Assembly: GCF_030817355.1 (NCBI RefSeq) | Contig: NZ_JAUSZH010000001.1 | Span: 4,093,001-4,157,000, forward strand | Origin: Streptomyces sp. V1I1 | Lineage (GTDB): Bacteria; Actinomycetota; Actinomycetes; Streptomycetales; Streptomycetaceae | DNA: 64,000 nucleotides | Reading direction: 5' to 3' | Notes under the pieces: generated by a model | Seen by the model: the letters and a program-made list of their open reading frames with translations, nothing else | Database searches by the model: none | What the model was told of the DNA's origin: nothing | Shown: piece by piece, positions 48,859 to 57,308 of the stretch | Position numbering within the stretch: position 1 is the stretch's first letter | How the letters are laid out: each line of letters starts with the position of its first letter | Position numbers and translations under genes: made by a program

Positions 48859-50343
48859 GTGAGCATTTCCGAGCCCTTGGACGACCCCTGGGCGGCCGAG
48901 GGCGGCCCCGGTGACCGTCTGCCCGTCTCCCGCCAGCGCCGTAACGACGGCCGTGGTGGCCGCGAGGACCAGCACGAGCGCGGCAGGGACAATGGCGGCT
49001 GGGACGGTGGCTCCCCCGGCTTCGAGCGCGTACCTCCGCAGGACCTGGACGCCGAGCAATCCGTCCTCGGCGGCATGCTCCTCTCCAAGGACGCCATCGC
49101 CGACGTCGTGGAGATCATCAAGGGCCATGACTTCTACCGGCCCGCCCACGAGACCGTCTATACGGCGATCCTCGACCTCTACGCCAAGGGCGAGCCGGCC
49201 GACCCCATCACCGTCGCCGCCGAGCTGGTCAAGCGGGGCGAGATCACCCGGGTCGGCGGGGCGCCGTACCTCCACACCCTGGTCCAGTCGGTCCCCACCG
49301 CGGCCAACGCCTCGTACTACGCGGAAATCGTCCATGAGCGCGCCGTGCTGCGCCGCCTCGTGGAGGCCGGCACCAAGATCACGCAGATGGGATACGCCGC
49401 CGACGGCGACGTCGACGAGATCGTCAACTCAGCCCAGGCCGAGATCTATGCCGTCACCGAGCAGCGCACGAGTGAGGACTATCTGCCGCTGGGCGACATC
49501 ATGGAGGGCGCGCTCGACGAGATCGAGGCGATCGGGTCCCGCAGTGGCGAGATGACCGGTGTGCCGACCGGGTTCACGGACTTCGACTCGCTCACCAACG
49601 GCCTGCACCCGGGACAGATGATCGTCATCGCCGCCCGACCCGCGATGGGTAAGTCCACACTGGCACTGGACTTCGCCCGGGCCTGCTCGATCAAGAACAA
49701 CCTGCCGAGCGTGATCTTCTCCCTCGAAATGGGCCGCAACGAGATCGCGATGCGCCTGCTGTCCGCCGAGGCGCGGGTGGCGCTGCACCATATGCGCTCG
49801 GGGACGATGACGGACGAGGACTGGACCCGGCTGGCCCGCCGGATGCCGGATGTCTCGCAGGCCCCGCTCTATATCGACGACTCCCCGAACCTGTCGATGA
49901 TGGAGATCCGGGCGAAGTGCCGACGGCTGAAGCAGCGCAACGACCTGAAGCTGGTCGTCATCGACTATCTGCAGCTGATGCAGTCCGGCGGTTCGAAGCG
50001 TGCCGAGAGCCGCCAGCAGGAGGTCTCGGACATGTCCCGAAACCTCAAGCTGCTGGCCAAGGAGCTGGAGCTCCCGGTGATCGCGCTCTCCCAGCTGAAC
50101 CGTGGTCCCGAGCAACGTACGGACAAGAAGCCGATGGTCTCCGACCTGCGTGAATCCGGCTCCATCGAGCAGGACGCGGACATGGTCATCCTGCTGCACC
50201 GCGAGGATGCGTACGAAAAGGAGTCGCCGCGCGCGGGCGAGGCGGACCTGATCGTGGCCAAGCACCGAAACGGCCCGACGGCGACGATCACGGTCGCCTT
50301 CCAGGGCCACTACTCCCGCTTTGTGGACATGGCGCAGACCTGA
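48859..50343 (+). CDS. dnaB: Replicative DNA helicase DnaB
   Basis: DnaB is the hexameric helicase at the replication fork. I chose GTG 48859 (494 residues, VSISEPLDDPWAAEGG), with GGAGGAGG eight bases upstream. The N-terminal domain starts at PPQDLDAEQSVLGGMLLSKDAIADVVEI, the Walker A is ARPAMGKSTLALDFA, and the Walker B/H2-H4 motifs include VVIDYLQLM and ALSQLNRGPEQR. The first 50 residues are disordered. No intein is present. It is intact, unlike the pseudogenes that follow. Confidence 0.98.
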   Translation: MSISEPLDDPWAAEGGPGDRLPVSRQRRNDGRGGREDQHERGRDNGGWDGGSPGFERVPPQDLDAEQSVLGGMLLSKDAIADVVEIIKGHDFYRPAHETVYTAILDLYAKGEPADPITVAAELVKRGEITRVGGAPYLHTLVQSVPTAANASYYAEIVHERAVLRRLVEAGTKITQMGYAADGDVDEIVNSAQAEIYAVTEQRTSEDYLPLGDIMEGALDEIEAIGSRSGEMTGVPTGFTDFDSLTNGLHPGQMIVIAARPAMGKSTLALDFARACSIKNNLPSVIFSLEMGRNEIAMRLLSAEARVALHHMRSGTMTDEDWTRLARRMPDVSQAPLYIDDSPNLSMMEIRAKCRRLKQRNDLKLVVIDYLQLMQSGGSKRAESRQQEVSDMSRNLKLLAKELELPVIALSQLNRGPEQRTDKKPMVSDLRESGSIEQDADMVILLHREDAYEKESPRAGEADLIVAKHRNGPTATITVAFQGHYSRFVDMAQT

Positions 50344-50366
50344 TCAGGCGGTTCGAATCGAGACCC

Positions 50367-50729
50367 CTACGCGGGGGACATCAGCTCGTAGAGGTTCTCG
50401 GAGTCGTCGGCGAATAGAGACCGCGGGGGCACAGCGGGTGGTCGGTCCGGCCGTTGTCGGGGGTGGCCGGGTCGTTTCCGTACGGGATGGCGGCGGCCCG
50501 GGGCGGGCGAGTACCGCGTCGAAAGTGGCCGGGTCGACGTCGAAGGCGAGATGGCTGCCGGCGGGCTGGGCACAGTCAGGAAGTCCAGGGTGAGGGATTC
50601 GTTGACCCGCACGGGAGCGAAGTGCCGGTCGGGGCCGGTGTATTCGAGGCCCATCACGGTGGCGAAGAAGCGTGCGGCCCGCTCGCTGTCCGCGGCGCTG
50701 ACAATGGTGTGGTTGAGGCTGATCGGCAT
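50367..50729 (-). pseudogene. VOC-family (glyoxalase-like) protein, three frameshifts
   Basis: The frame starts MPISLNHTIVSAADSERAARFFATVMGLEYTGPDRHFAPVRVNESLTLDFL, a clear VOC metal-dependent dioxygenase/glyoxalase fold, and ends FADDSENLYELMSPA. The middle is garbled by three frame changes, near 50565-50575, 50490-50505 and 50413. Read in the other frames they give AGSHLAFDVDPATFDAVLAR, then AIPYGNDPATPDNGRTDHPLCPRG, as expected for the family. The last is one missing T in a TTT run. It lies 13 bases after the TetR gene. The enzyme cannot be made. Confidence 0.85.
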
Positions 50730-50742
50730 GGGGCGGAGTCCT

Positions 50743-51351
50743 TCAGGCGGAGGTGGTCAGCGCGCCGTGCAGGAAGACCTCGACGATTTCCGCGATGTCC
50801 TGGGGCGAGTCGTGGTGGCTGCTGGTGAACAGCAGGCCGAAGAAGAGCACGGCCAGCCGCTCGGGCGGGAGCCGGAGGGTGTCGCACTCGGGCTCGAAGA
50901 GCTCGGCGAGGGCGTCGCAGGCAGGGTTGATACCGGCCTGACGGTCCGGCACCTGGCCGCTGGGGGCGGGACGTTCGGTGCGGATGCGGCCTCCGGTGGT
51001 CTGGAGGGCGCCCATGACGGCGCCGATCCGGTCCATGTGGGCGCGCATCGCTTCGGCCGCCTCCCTGAGGCGGTCGGCGAGTGGCTGGTCGAGGTCGATG
51101 GAGCCGATTTCGGCGAGGGAGTTGCCGGGGCTCATCGTCTCGAGGACACAGGCGTCGAGGAGTTCGTCCTTGTCGGCTAAGACCCGGAAGATCGTGCCCT
51201 CGCCGATGCCCGCAGCCTGGGCGATCTGACGTGTGGTGACGGCGCTGCCGCGCTCGATGACCAGGGGGATCGTGGCGCGGACGATCATCTCTCGGCGCTC
51301 TTCGGGGCTCATGGCGGGGGCCCGGCGTCTCTTGGCCTTGGGTGGCGTCAT
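50743..51351 (-). CDS. TetR-family transcriptional regulator
   Basis: The 202-residue protein has the TetR helix-turn-helix REMIVRATIPLVIERGSAVTTRQIAQAAGIGEGTIFRVLADKDELLDACV (about 20-70) and an alpha-helical ligand domain of unknown specificity. The phenylalanine in TIFRVL and the tail are ordinary. A clean inverted repeat 12-32 bases upstream is the probable operator, so it likely controls itself, the VOC pseudogene and perhaps the divergent beta-lactamase-type gene. Confidence 0.92.
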   Translation of the reverse strand: MTPPKAKRRRAPAMSPEERREMIVRATIPLVIERGSAVTTRQIAQAAGIGEGTIFRVLADKDELLDACVLETMSPGNSLAEIGSIDLDQPLADRLREAAEAMRAHMDRIGAVMGALQTTGGRIRTERPAPSGQVPDRQAGINPACDALAELFEPECDTLRLPPERLAVLFFGLLFTSSHHDSPQDIAEIVEVFLHGALTTSA

Positions 51352-51363
51352 GCATCGATGATT

Positions 51364-51383
51364 CGGAGTGAGTGCTCACTCCG
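51364..51383. promoter_or_regulatory. Probable TetR operator
   Basis: CGGAGTGAG-TG-CTCACTCCG is a perfect 9-bp inverted repeat with a 2-base spacer in the divergent gap between the TetR gene and the beta-lactamase-type gene. Confidence 0.8.
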
Positions 51384-51466
51384 TCAATCGTTTCCGGTGC
51401 GGCTCTCCTTCCGCCCGCCGCGTAATGAACTCGACCGAGACGGGATGGCACCGATAGACCTGCCTC

Positions 51467-52848
51467 ATGACCTCACCTTTTGAAGAGCTTCTCCCCGCCA
51501 CGCAGCGCGCCATACTGCATCGCATTGCGGTCGCCCAGTCCGAAGGGCGCGCACCCTCGTTCGTCGCCGGAGTGGAGCGCGAGGGACAGCTGCTCTGGAC
51601 GGGCTCCCGCAGCTCGGTCGACGGGCATGGGCCGGACGCCGACACCCAGTACCGCATCGGCTCGATCACAAAGACCTTCACGGCCGTCCTGGTGCTGAGA
51701 CTCCGCGACGAGGGTCTGCTCGATTTGAACGATCCCCTGGAGAAGCACCTGCCTGGCACGGGCGTGGGGGATGTGACCATCGCACAGCTCCTTGGCCACA
51801 GCGCCGGACTGAGCGCTGAAGCTCCGGCGCCCTGGTGGGAGCGGTCGCCGGGCTCGCTCCGCCCCGAACTCGCCGATGTCCTCGGTAACCAGTCGCGGAT
51901 GCATCCCGTCGGCCGCCGTCACCACTACTCCAACCCCGGCTATACGCTGCTCGGTTCGCTGATCGAGGCGGTACGCGGGGCGTCCTGGGAGGACGTCCTG
52001 CGCCGCGAGATCCTTGAACCGCTCGCCCTGCACCGTACGAGCACGCAGCCCCGAGCTCCGCATGCCGGTGGCTGGGCGGTGCATCCCTGGGCCGATGTGA
52101 TGCTGCCCGAACCCTCCGAGGACCTCGGCCTGATGGCCCCGGCCGGACAGCTCTGGTCGACGGTGGCCGACCTCTGCCGCTTCGCCACGTTCCTTGCCGA
52201 GGGCGACGAGCGCGTGCTGAGCGCTGCGTCCGTGCGGGAGATGCGCACGCCGTCCGTGCCGCCAGAGGTCGGGGAGTGGGACAGCGCCTACGGCCTGGGG
52301 GTGCAGATCGTACGGAAGGACGGCCGCACCCTCGCGGGGCACACGGGCTCGCTGCCCGGCTTCCTCGCGGGTCTCTGGGTGAGCGTGGACGATGGAGTGG
52401 CAGCCGTCGCGCTCGCCAATGCCACCTCAGGGCCGCTCATGGGGGTCGTCGCTGCCGATCTCGTGCGGATCGTGGCGGAGTCTGAGCCGCGCATCCCCGA
52501 GCCCTGGAGGCCGCTGCCGGAGGTCGATCAGGAGCTCCTGGAGCTCACGGGGCCCTGGTACTGGGGGGCGTCCTCCTTCGGTTTGCGCCTTGACGCAGAC
52601 CGCGGCGTGGAGCTGCAGCCGCTCCGCGGCAACGGCCGTGGGTCGCGTTTCGTCGCGGAGGCGGACGGGACCTGGACTGGTCTCGACGGCTACTACGCCG
52701 GGGAGACACTGCGCGTGGTACGTCGGGAGGACGGCTCGGTGAGCCATCTCGACCTGGGGTCATTCGTCTTCACCCGTGAGCCGTACGAGCCGGGGCACCG
52801 GTTCCGGGAGGTGTGGACAAGGAAGGCTGGCGAGGACTCCAGACGTGA
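51467..52848 (+). pseudogene. Serine beta-lactamase/DD-peptidase-type hydrolase, frameshifted near its end
   Basis: The protein has the class C/AmpH-like fold: S-x-x-K motif in IGSITKTFTAVL (about 65-75), Y-x-N as HYSNPGYTLLG, and an HTG motif as AGHTGSLPGF. It is therefore a serine hydrolase of the beta-lactamase (PF00144) family, possibly an esterase or DD-peptidase. Near 52794 one G is missing from a G run. Restoring it gives GAPVPGGVDKEGWRGLQT and a stop at 52846-52848, the expected end. In the frame as given, the protein reads on into the IS110 element and only stops near 54406. The catalytic part is intact; the tail is not. Confidence 0.85.
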
Positions 52849-52860
52849 AACGCAGGTGAT

Positions 52861-52874
52861 GTTTCACGTGAAAC
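52861..52874. promoter_or_regulatory. parS: parS site 8
   Basis: Perfect GTTTCACGTGAAAC between the native beta-lactamase stop and the IS110 element. Confidence 0.95.
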
Positions 52875-52936
52875 GGGCGCGCCACCGGCGCCGGGCACGG
52901 GGGGGGCCTCTATGTCCTTCGTCAAGGTCGAAGGGT

Positions 52937-54148
52937 TCAGGCGGGGGCGGTTTCGGGGGTGCGGGGCTCGTAGAACGTGCCGTCGCGGAGCATGGCGAAC
53001 AGGACGCTGATGCGTTGGCGGGCGAGGCGGAGGAGGGCCTGGGTATGGGTTTTTCCTCGGGCGCGTTGTTTGTCGTAGTAGGTGCGGGAGGCCGCATCGG
53101 CGTTCATGCAGGCGAAGGCGGAGAGGAACATGGCGCGTTTGAGCTGCCGGTTTCCGCCTCTGGGTGCGTGTTCGCCGTGGATCGAGGTTCCCGAGGACTT
53201 CGTGGTGGGGGCGAGCCCGGCGTAGGAGGCGAGGTGGGCGGCGGTGGGGAAGCTGGTGCCGTCGCCGACGGTGGTCAGCAGGACGGCGGCGGTCCTGACG
53301 CCGACGCCGGGCATCGACGTCAGGACCGGGGAAAGAGGGTGGGCCTGCAGCAGGGTGTTGATCTGGGCTTCCAGGGCCCGGCGCTGTTCCTGGACGGCCG
53401 CGAGCGAGCGGGCCAGGGAGGGCACGACGATGTCGAGGGTGCCGGTCCCCGGGACCACGACGGTCTGCTCGTCCAGCGCGGTAAAGACGTCGTCGATCAG
53501 CCGGGCGGCCATGCGTGGGGCCTTGGGCCGGATCAGCTCAACGAGCCTGCGGCGTCCGGCCTTTCGCAGCGCGGCCGGAGATCCGTAGCGTTCCAGGAGC
53601 CAGGTGACGGCCTGGTGGTCCAGACGCGGGCCGACGACGCGTTCCAGCGAGGGGTGGAACTGGGTGAGCAGGCCGCGTATCCGGTTGGAGGTGCGGGTGG
53701 CCTCGGCCGCAAGGTCCTGGTCGAAGCCGGTGAGGACGGTCAGCTCGGCGGTGATCTCGTCTGTGAGCTCCAGGGAGCGCAGGGTGTGGGGCATGGTGCG
53801 GGCGGCGTCCGCGATCACCGCGGCGTCCTTCGCGTCGGTCTTCGCCTCTCCTGGGTAGAGGTCGGCGATCCTTCGCATCGCCAGGCCGGGCAGGTAGGCG
53901 ACCTTGCAGCCTGTGTCCCGGGCCACGGCCAGCGGCAGAGCACCGATGGAGGCGGGCTGGTCCACGATCACCAGCACGGTGGCGAACTTTGCGGCCAGCT
54001 TGTCGAAGACGGCCCGCAGTTTCGGCTCGCTGTTGGGCAGTGGCTTGTCGAAGACCTTCTTCCCGGCCGGGGTGAGCCCGTGGCCGTGATGAGCACTCTT
54101 GCCGACGTCCAGGCCGAGGAACACGCCCACGTCTTCGGTATTGAACAT
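52937..54148 (-). CDS. IS110-family transposase (DEDD recombinase)
   Basis: The 403 residues start MFNTEDVGVFLGLDVGKSAHHG, with the first catalytic Asp, then VIVDQPASIGALPLAV and GEAKTDAKDAAVIADAARTMP (the second and third Asp). The coiled-coil region and the C-terminal Tnp2 domain with SMPGVGVRTAAVLLTTVGD, YAGLAPTTKSSGTSIHG (catalytic serine region) and GNRQLKRAMFLSAFA follow. The frame is intact, so the element may be active. It is the only transposase in the window. Confidence 0.95.
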   Translation of the reverse strand: MFNTEDVGVFLGLDVGKSAHHGHGLTPAGKKVFDKPLPNSEPKLRAVFDKLAAKFATVLVIVDQPASIGALPLAVARDTGCKVAYLPGLAMRRIADLYPGEAKTDAKDAAVIADAARTMPHTLRSLELTDEITAELTVLTGFDQDLAAEATRTSNRIRGLLTQFHPSLERVVGPRLDHQAVTWLLERYGSPAALRKAGRRRLVELIRPKAPRMAARLIDDVFTALDEQTVVVPGTGTLDIVVPSLARSLAAVQEQRRALEAQINTLLQAHPLSPVLTSMPGVGVRTAAVLLTTVGDGTSFPTAAHLASYAGLAPTTKSSGTSIHGEHAPRGGNRQLKRAMFLSAFACMNADAASRTYYDKQRARGKTHTQALLRLARQRISVLFAMLRDGTFYEPRTPETAPA

Positions 54149-54413
54149 TGCGCCCTTTCAGGGGAGTTGAACGTGCCGGCCTCGGCATCGGTGTCGTACG
54201 CGCGCATCCACGTTATGCAGACCTGCCGCCCGCGAGCTGTCCGGCATTGCGCCGGACCGGGCGGTGGCCGGACCTCTGATCAGCGTCTCCGACGGCACCT
54301 CCCGGGCCCGGTGACACCACCCCCCAGGTCATCCGTTCGACAGGGGGACACAGTCATGCCGGGCCCGGAGGCCAGCGGCCCTCTTGCAGGACCGCGGAAA
54401 ACATAACGGGGGG
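54149..54413 (-). ncRNA. Possible IS110 bridge RNA region (left end)
   Basis: In IS110-group elements the non-coding left end, upstream of the transposase, encodes a bridge RNA that pairs with target and donor DNA. Here that end is long and GC-rich, with a clear stem GTCCGGC-N5-GCCGGAC at 54239-54257, and the related GGCCGGACC at 54266. I see no gene in it. The loops have not been modelled, so this is a candidate only. Confidence 0.4.
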
Positions 54414-54428
54414 GGTGCTGCGGCGCCC

Positions 54429-54766
54429 TCAGGCCGTCAACTCCCGCTCCAGCGGTGTACGGAAGCGGGGAGTGATCCGGGCCTCGCCCACCCAGCTCCT
54501 CAGCCGTGAGGCCTCAGCTTCGATGGCGCCGGTGGCTTCGCCGCCGGCATCGGCCAGCAGCCGCCAGGCGATCTCGCCGTCCGAGCGCTGGGCCTCGGGG
54601 CGGTGAGGCGTGCGCAGGCGGCGAGGAAGACGGTCGCGGCGTCGGTGGCGTGCAGGGCGACAACCGCATCGGCGGCCGCCACCGGTGAGTCCGCCCGTAC
54701 CGACGGGGCCAGCAGATGGCGGCGGCCGAGCCGGGTGCGGCGCTGCTCGTCACTGATCCGGTGCAC
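54429..54766 (-). pseudogene. AlkZ-like winged-helix protein with a large internal deletion
   Basis: The start MHRISDEQRRTRLGRRHLLAP (ATG 54766) and the segment ADAVVALHATDAATVFLAACARL are the N-terminus of HTH_42/AlkZ-like DNA glycosylase-related proteins (normally about 360 residues). In another frame the end GEIAWRLLADAGG to RITPRFRTPLERELTA, with stop at 54429, is their C-terminus. About 250 residues between them are missing, the junction being near 54600-54615. The two ends are out of frame. It is non-functional, next to the IS110 element. Confidence 0.8.
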
Positions 54767-54781
54767 GGTGAACTCCCTTGG

Positions 54782-55234
54782 TCAGAGCTGGAGTTTGAAA
54801 CCCACATGGGATGGCTCGAAGCCGAGCCGCTCGTAGAAGCGGCGGGCGTCGGTGCGGGAGGCGTCCGAGGTCAACTGCACCAACTGGCAGTCCTGGCGGC
54901 GGGATTCGTCGACGGCCCATTCGATGAGCCGGGTGCCCAGACCGCTGCCGCGCTCCTCGGCGTGGATTCGTACACCTTCGATGATCGAGCGGCTCGAGCC
55001 GCGCCGCGACAGCCCGGGGATGATTGTGAGCTGGAGAGTCCCGACGACGCGGTCCTCGCGTACGGCGACGGCCTGGATCTGGTTCGGGTCCCGGGACAGC
55101 CGCTCGAAGGCGGCGGTGTACGGGGTGAGGTCGTCGGGCGATTCACGCCTGGCGCCCAACGGGTCGTCGGCGAGCATCGCCACGATCGCCGGAATGTCGT
55201 CGATATCCGCGGGCCGTATTTCCAGATCGCTCAT
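54782..55234 (-). CDS. GNAT-family N-acetyltransferase
   Basis: I chose ATG 55234 (150 residues, MSDLEIRPADIDDIPAIVAMLADDP). It has the GNAT fold with the acetyl-CoA loop EERGSGLGTRLIEWAVDESRRQDCQLVQLTSDASRTDARRFYERLGF. Such enzymes are related to MarR-linked acetyltransferases. It starts 10 bases after the MarR stop and is co-transcribed with it. The substrate is unknown. Confidence 0.9.
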   Translation of the reverse strand: MSDLEIRPADIDDIPAIVAMLADDPLGARRESPDDLTPYTAAFERLSRDPNQIQAVAVREDRVVGTLQLTIIPGLSRRGSSRSIIEGVRIHAEERGSGLGTRLIEWAVDESRRQDCQLVQLTSDASRTDARRFYERLGFEPSHVGFKLQL

Positions 55235-55244
55235 GATCGGCAGA

Positions 55245-55703
55245 TTACGCGGGGACCCGCAGTTCCTCGACCGTCCTGACCAGGGGAGCCAACTCGGGGT
55301 TCTTGGCAGCCTCGTCGAGGGCTTCGCGCAGCGCCATGTCATTGGTCGGCCGGGCCTCGGCGAGCAGGGCGAGGCCGGACTCGGTCACGTCGGTGTAGAT
55401 GCCGCGGCGGTCGGTGTCGCAGAGATAGCGGGTCAGCAGGCCGCGGTCCTCGAGACGCGTGACGAGGCGGGTGGTGGCGCTCTGGCTCAACACGACGGCA
55501 TCGGCCACCTGCTTCATCTGCAGATGGCCGCCCGGCCCGTCGTGCTGGCGGCTGAGGACGTCGAGGAGCGAGTACTCGCGCATGCTCAGGCCGTGCTTGG
55601 CCTCGAGTGCGCGCTCGATGTGCGCCTCGATCTTCCCGTGTAGCAGGGAGAGGGCGCACCAGCTCTGGGAGAGCGCGGTGAGTGCGGGGTCGGTCGCGGT
55701 CAT
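55245..55703 (-). CDS. MarR-family transcriptional regulator
   Basis: The 152 residues show the MarR winged helix: LSMREYSLLDVLSRQHDG, LQMKQVADAVVLSQSATTRLVTRLEDRGLLTRYLCDTDRRGIYTDVTESG (about 35-115), with N- and C-terminal dimer helices. It probably regulates itself and the acetyltransferase gene downstream. The upstream DNA has TGCAAT-like half-sites at 55753-55774 and a 14-bp direct repeat (CAGTCAAACGCTCC, about 55786-55813), either of which could be an operator or a decayed one. Confidence 0.9.
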   Translation of the reverse strand: MTATDPALTALSQSWCALSLLHGKIEAHIERALEAKHGLSMREYSLLDVLSRQHDGPGGHLQMKQVADAVVLSQSATTRLVTRLEDRGLLTRYLCDTDRRGIYTDVTESGLALLAEARPTNDMALREALDEAAKNPELAPLVRTVEELRVPA

Positions 55704-55826
55704 CTGTCTTCCTCCTCCTGCCGGAGCGGCTTCTCTCCAGGATAGACGACTACTGCAATAGCCCGCGCTTGCAATTATCGACTGGCAGTCAAACGCTCCC
55801 AGTCAAACGCTCCCGTTCAAAGGCGA

Positions 55827-56681
55827 CTAGCCCGCCGCGACCGACAGCGGGGCGAAGCGGCGGGTCCAGTCGCCCGGGAGGTCCGGGATCCCATAGGTCA
55901 TCACCGCATTGAAGGCGATCGTCTCCAGGCCGTGTGCCTTCACCCAGGCCAGCAGCTCCTCGTGGCGTACGTCGATGTCCGTACGGAGCGGCCTGTCGGT
56001 ACCTGCTGCCAGCGAGGTGATCAGAGCCTTCGCCGTCCGAGTGTCCCTGGCGATCAGCGGGCCGATGACATGGGTCTCCATGTTCGGCCAGGCCGCCGCG
56101 AAACCCGTCAGCACTCCGTCCTCCTCCGCCACCCGGAACTGGTCGGCGAAGGCCGGCAGCCGCGTGATCATGTGGGTGCGGTCCAGGCCGAAGACCGCGG
56201 TGTCCAAGCGCAGCACGGCGGGGAGATCATCGGCGGTCGTCGGGCGGGTGCTCACCCCCGCCTCGGCGGGTGGGACCTGGAGATGGCCGCGGACCATCTC
56301 GGCCCGGCCGACGTTGACGAAGCCCAGCTCCTCGTAGAGCGGCTGCCCGTACGGGGTGGCATGCAATGTGACCGGAGTGTCCCCGGCCTCCGCCAGCGCG
56401 TGCTTCATCAGTCGGCGGCCGACGCCCTGGCGCGCGTACCGCTCGGCGACGAGCATCATCCCGATCGCGGCGAGCCCCCGTTCGTACGACGTCACTACGC
56501 AGGCGGTCACCAGCCCCTTGCCCCCAGGGTCATCGATGCCGTACCCCGTCCCCGCCGCGAGAAGCAGGCCCCATTTGTGCTCCTCGCGCGGCCACCCGCG
56601 GTCGGCGGAGAGATCGGCGCAGGACATGAGGTCGTCCGTGGTCAGACGGCGGATGGGGAGCTCGGAGAGCGGTGTCGACAT
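55827..56681 (-). CDS. GNAT-family acetyltransferase with a second C-terminal domain
   Basis: I chose ATG 56681 (284 residues, MSTPLSELPIRRLTTDDLMSC). The first half is a GNAT domain with AERYARQGVGRRLMKHALAEAG as the acetyl-CoA loop and PYGQPLYEELGFVNVG. The second half (about 145-284) is the YitH/HolE-type extension seen in other two-domain acetyltransferases. Substrate unknown. It ends close to the MarR promoter. Confidence 0.88.
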   Translation of the reverse strand: MSTPLSELPIRRLTTDDLMSCADLSADRGWPREEHKWGLLLAAGTGYGIDDPGGKGLVTACVVTSYERGLAAIGMMLVAERYARQGVGRRLMKHALAEAGDTPVTLHATPYGQPLYEELGFVNVGRAEMVRGHLQVPPAEAGVSTRPTTADDLPAVLRLDTAVFGLDRTHMITRLPAFADQFRVAEEDGVLTGFAAAWPNMETHVIGPLIARDTRTAKALITSLAAGTDRPLRTDIDVRHEELLAWVKAHGLETIAFNAVMTYGIPDLPGDWTRRFAPLSVAAG

Positions 56682-56686
56682 ACGGG

Positions 56687-57241
56687 TCAGGCTGTCGGAC
56701 GCAGTGATCGTTCGTCCAGTGCTTTCCGAGAAGTGGCCAAGAGGCGCAACCGCCGACCGCGCCGCGTGAGACCCCATGGCTTGAGGACGGAGATGACCGT
56801 CATGAAGAGGTACGCGGAGAAGGAGACGACCGGGCCCATCACCAAATCGAGGGGGTCCGCCAGCGGGGTGCCCGCTGCGACGGTGTCAACTGCGTCATTG
56901 ACACCCGGACGCAGCGCGAAGATCGATGCAGTGAGGGTGATGAGACTCAGCCAGAACTTCGTATAGACCCAGCGGTGCCTGGCAAGGCCCCACTTGGTGC
57001 CGATTGACAGAACGAGACCGCTGAGCAGAGTGAGCAGCCCGATGGGAATCACCAGCCAGTCCGTGAAGACCTTCATCGAGCGGCAGGCAGCCTCGATCAT
57101 GGGGGCGGATTCCGTGCCGGCTGCGGTGAGGGCAAGCGCGAGCAGGCCGAGCGTGAGCCCGAGCCAGCCGGCGGACGCGGCGATATGGACGACGAGGAGG
57201 GCCCGGCGAGCAGGCCGCTTGAGTGGTTTCACGTGAAACAC
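56687..57241 (-). CDS. DUF2269-like membrane protein
   Basis: I chose GTG 57241 (184 residues), although GTG 57232 is as likely; parS site 9 covers both starts. The protein has a basic N-terminus (VKPLKRPARRALLVVH) and about four hydrophobic spans (about 18-40, 58-80, 90-110, 140-165). It resembles small DUF2269-type actinobacterial membrane proteins; no function is known. Its end lies five bases from the next gene's start, suggesting an operon with the acetyltransferase. The frame upstream of the chosen start reads antisense to the HAD gene and is spurious. Confidence 0.7.
   Translation of the reverse strand: MFHVKPLKRPARRALLVVHIAASAGWLGLTLGLLALALTAAGTESAPMIEAACRSMKVFTDWLVIPIGLLTLLSGLVLSIGTKWGLARHRWVYTKFWLSLITLTASIFALRPGVNDAVDTVAAGTPLADPLDLVMGPVVSFSAYLFMTVISVLKPWGLTRRGRRLRLLATSRKALDERSLRPTA
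57226..57239. promoter_or_regulatory. parS: parS site 9, at the start of the DUF2269-like gene
   Basis: Perfect GTTTCACGTGAAAC, overlapping the candidate start codons. Confidence 0.95.
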
Positions 57242-57308
57242 CGTGCCGGGCGGGGCGCCGCACCGCGTCTGACGACGGGAGTAACTGCGGGTACTAACCT
57301 CGGCGTAC

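Larger units (their letters stand above)
52905..54413 (-). mobile_element. IS110-family insertion sequence (ends approximate)
   Basis: The element is defined by its transposase gene, about 32 bases of 3' flank and about 260 bases of 5' non-coding flank. Both edges fall in runs of eight G, at 52900-52906 and 54410-54417, so the exact ends and core dinucleotide cannot be fixed by eye. IS110 elements make no terminal inverted repeats and no target duplication, in line with what is seen. It lies between two convergent damaged genes. Confidence 0.8.
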
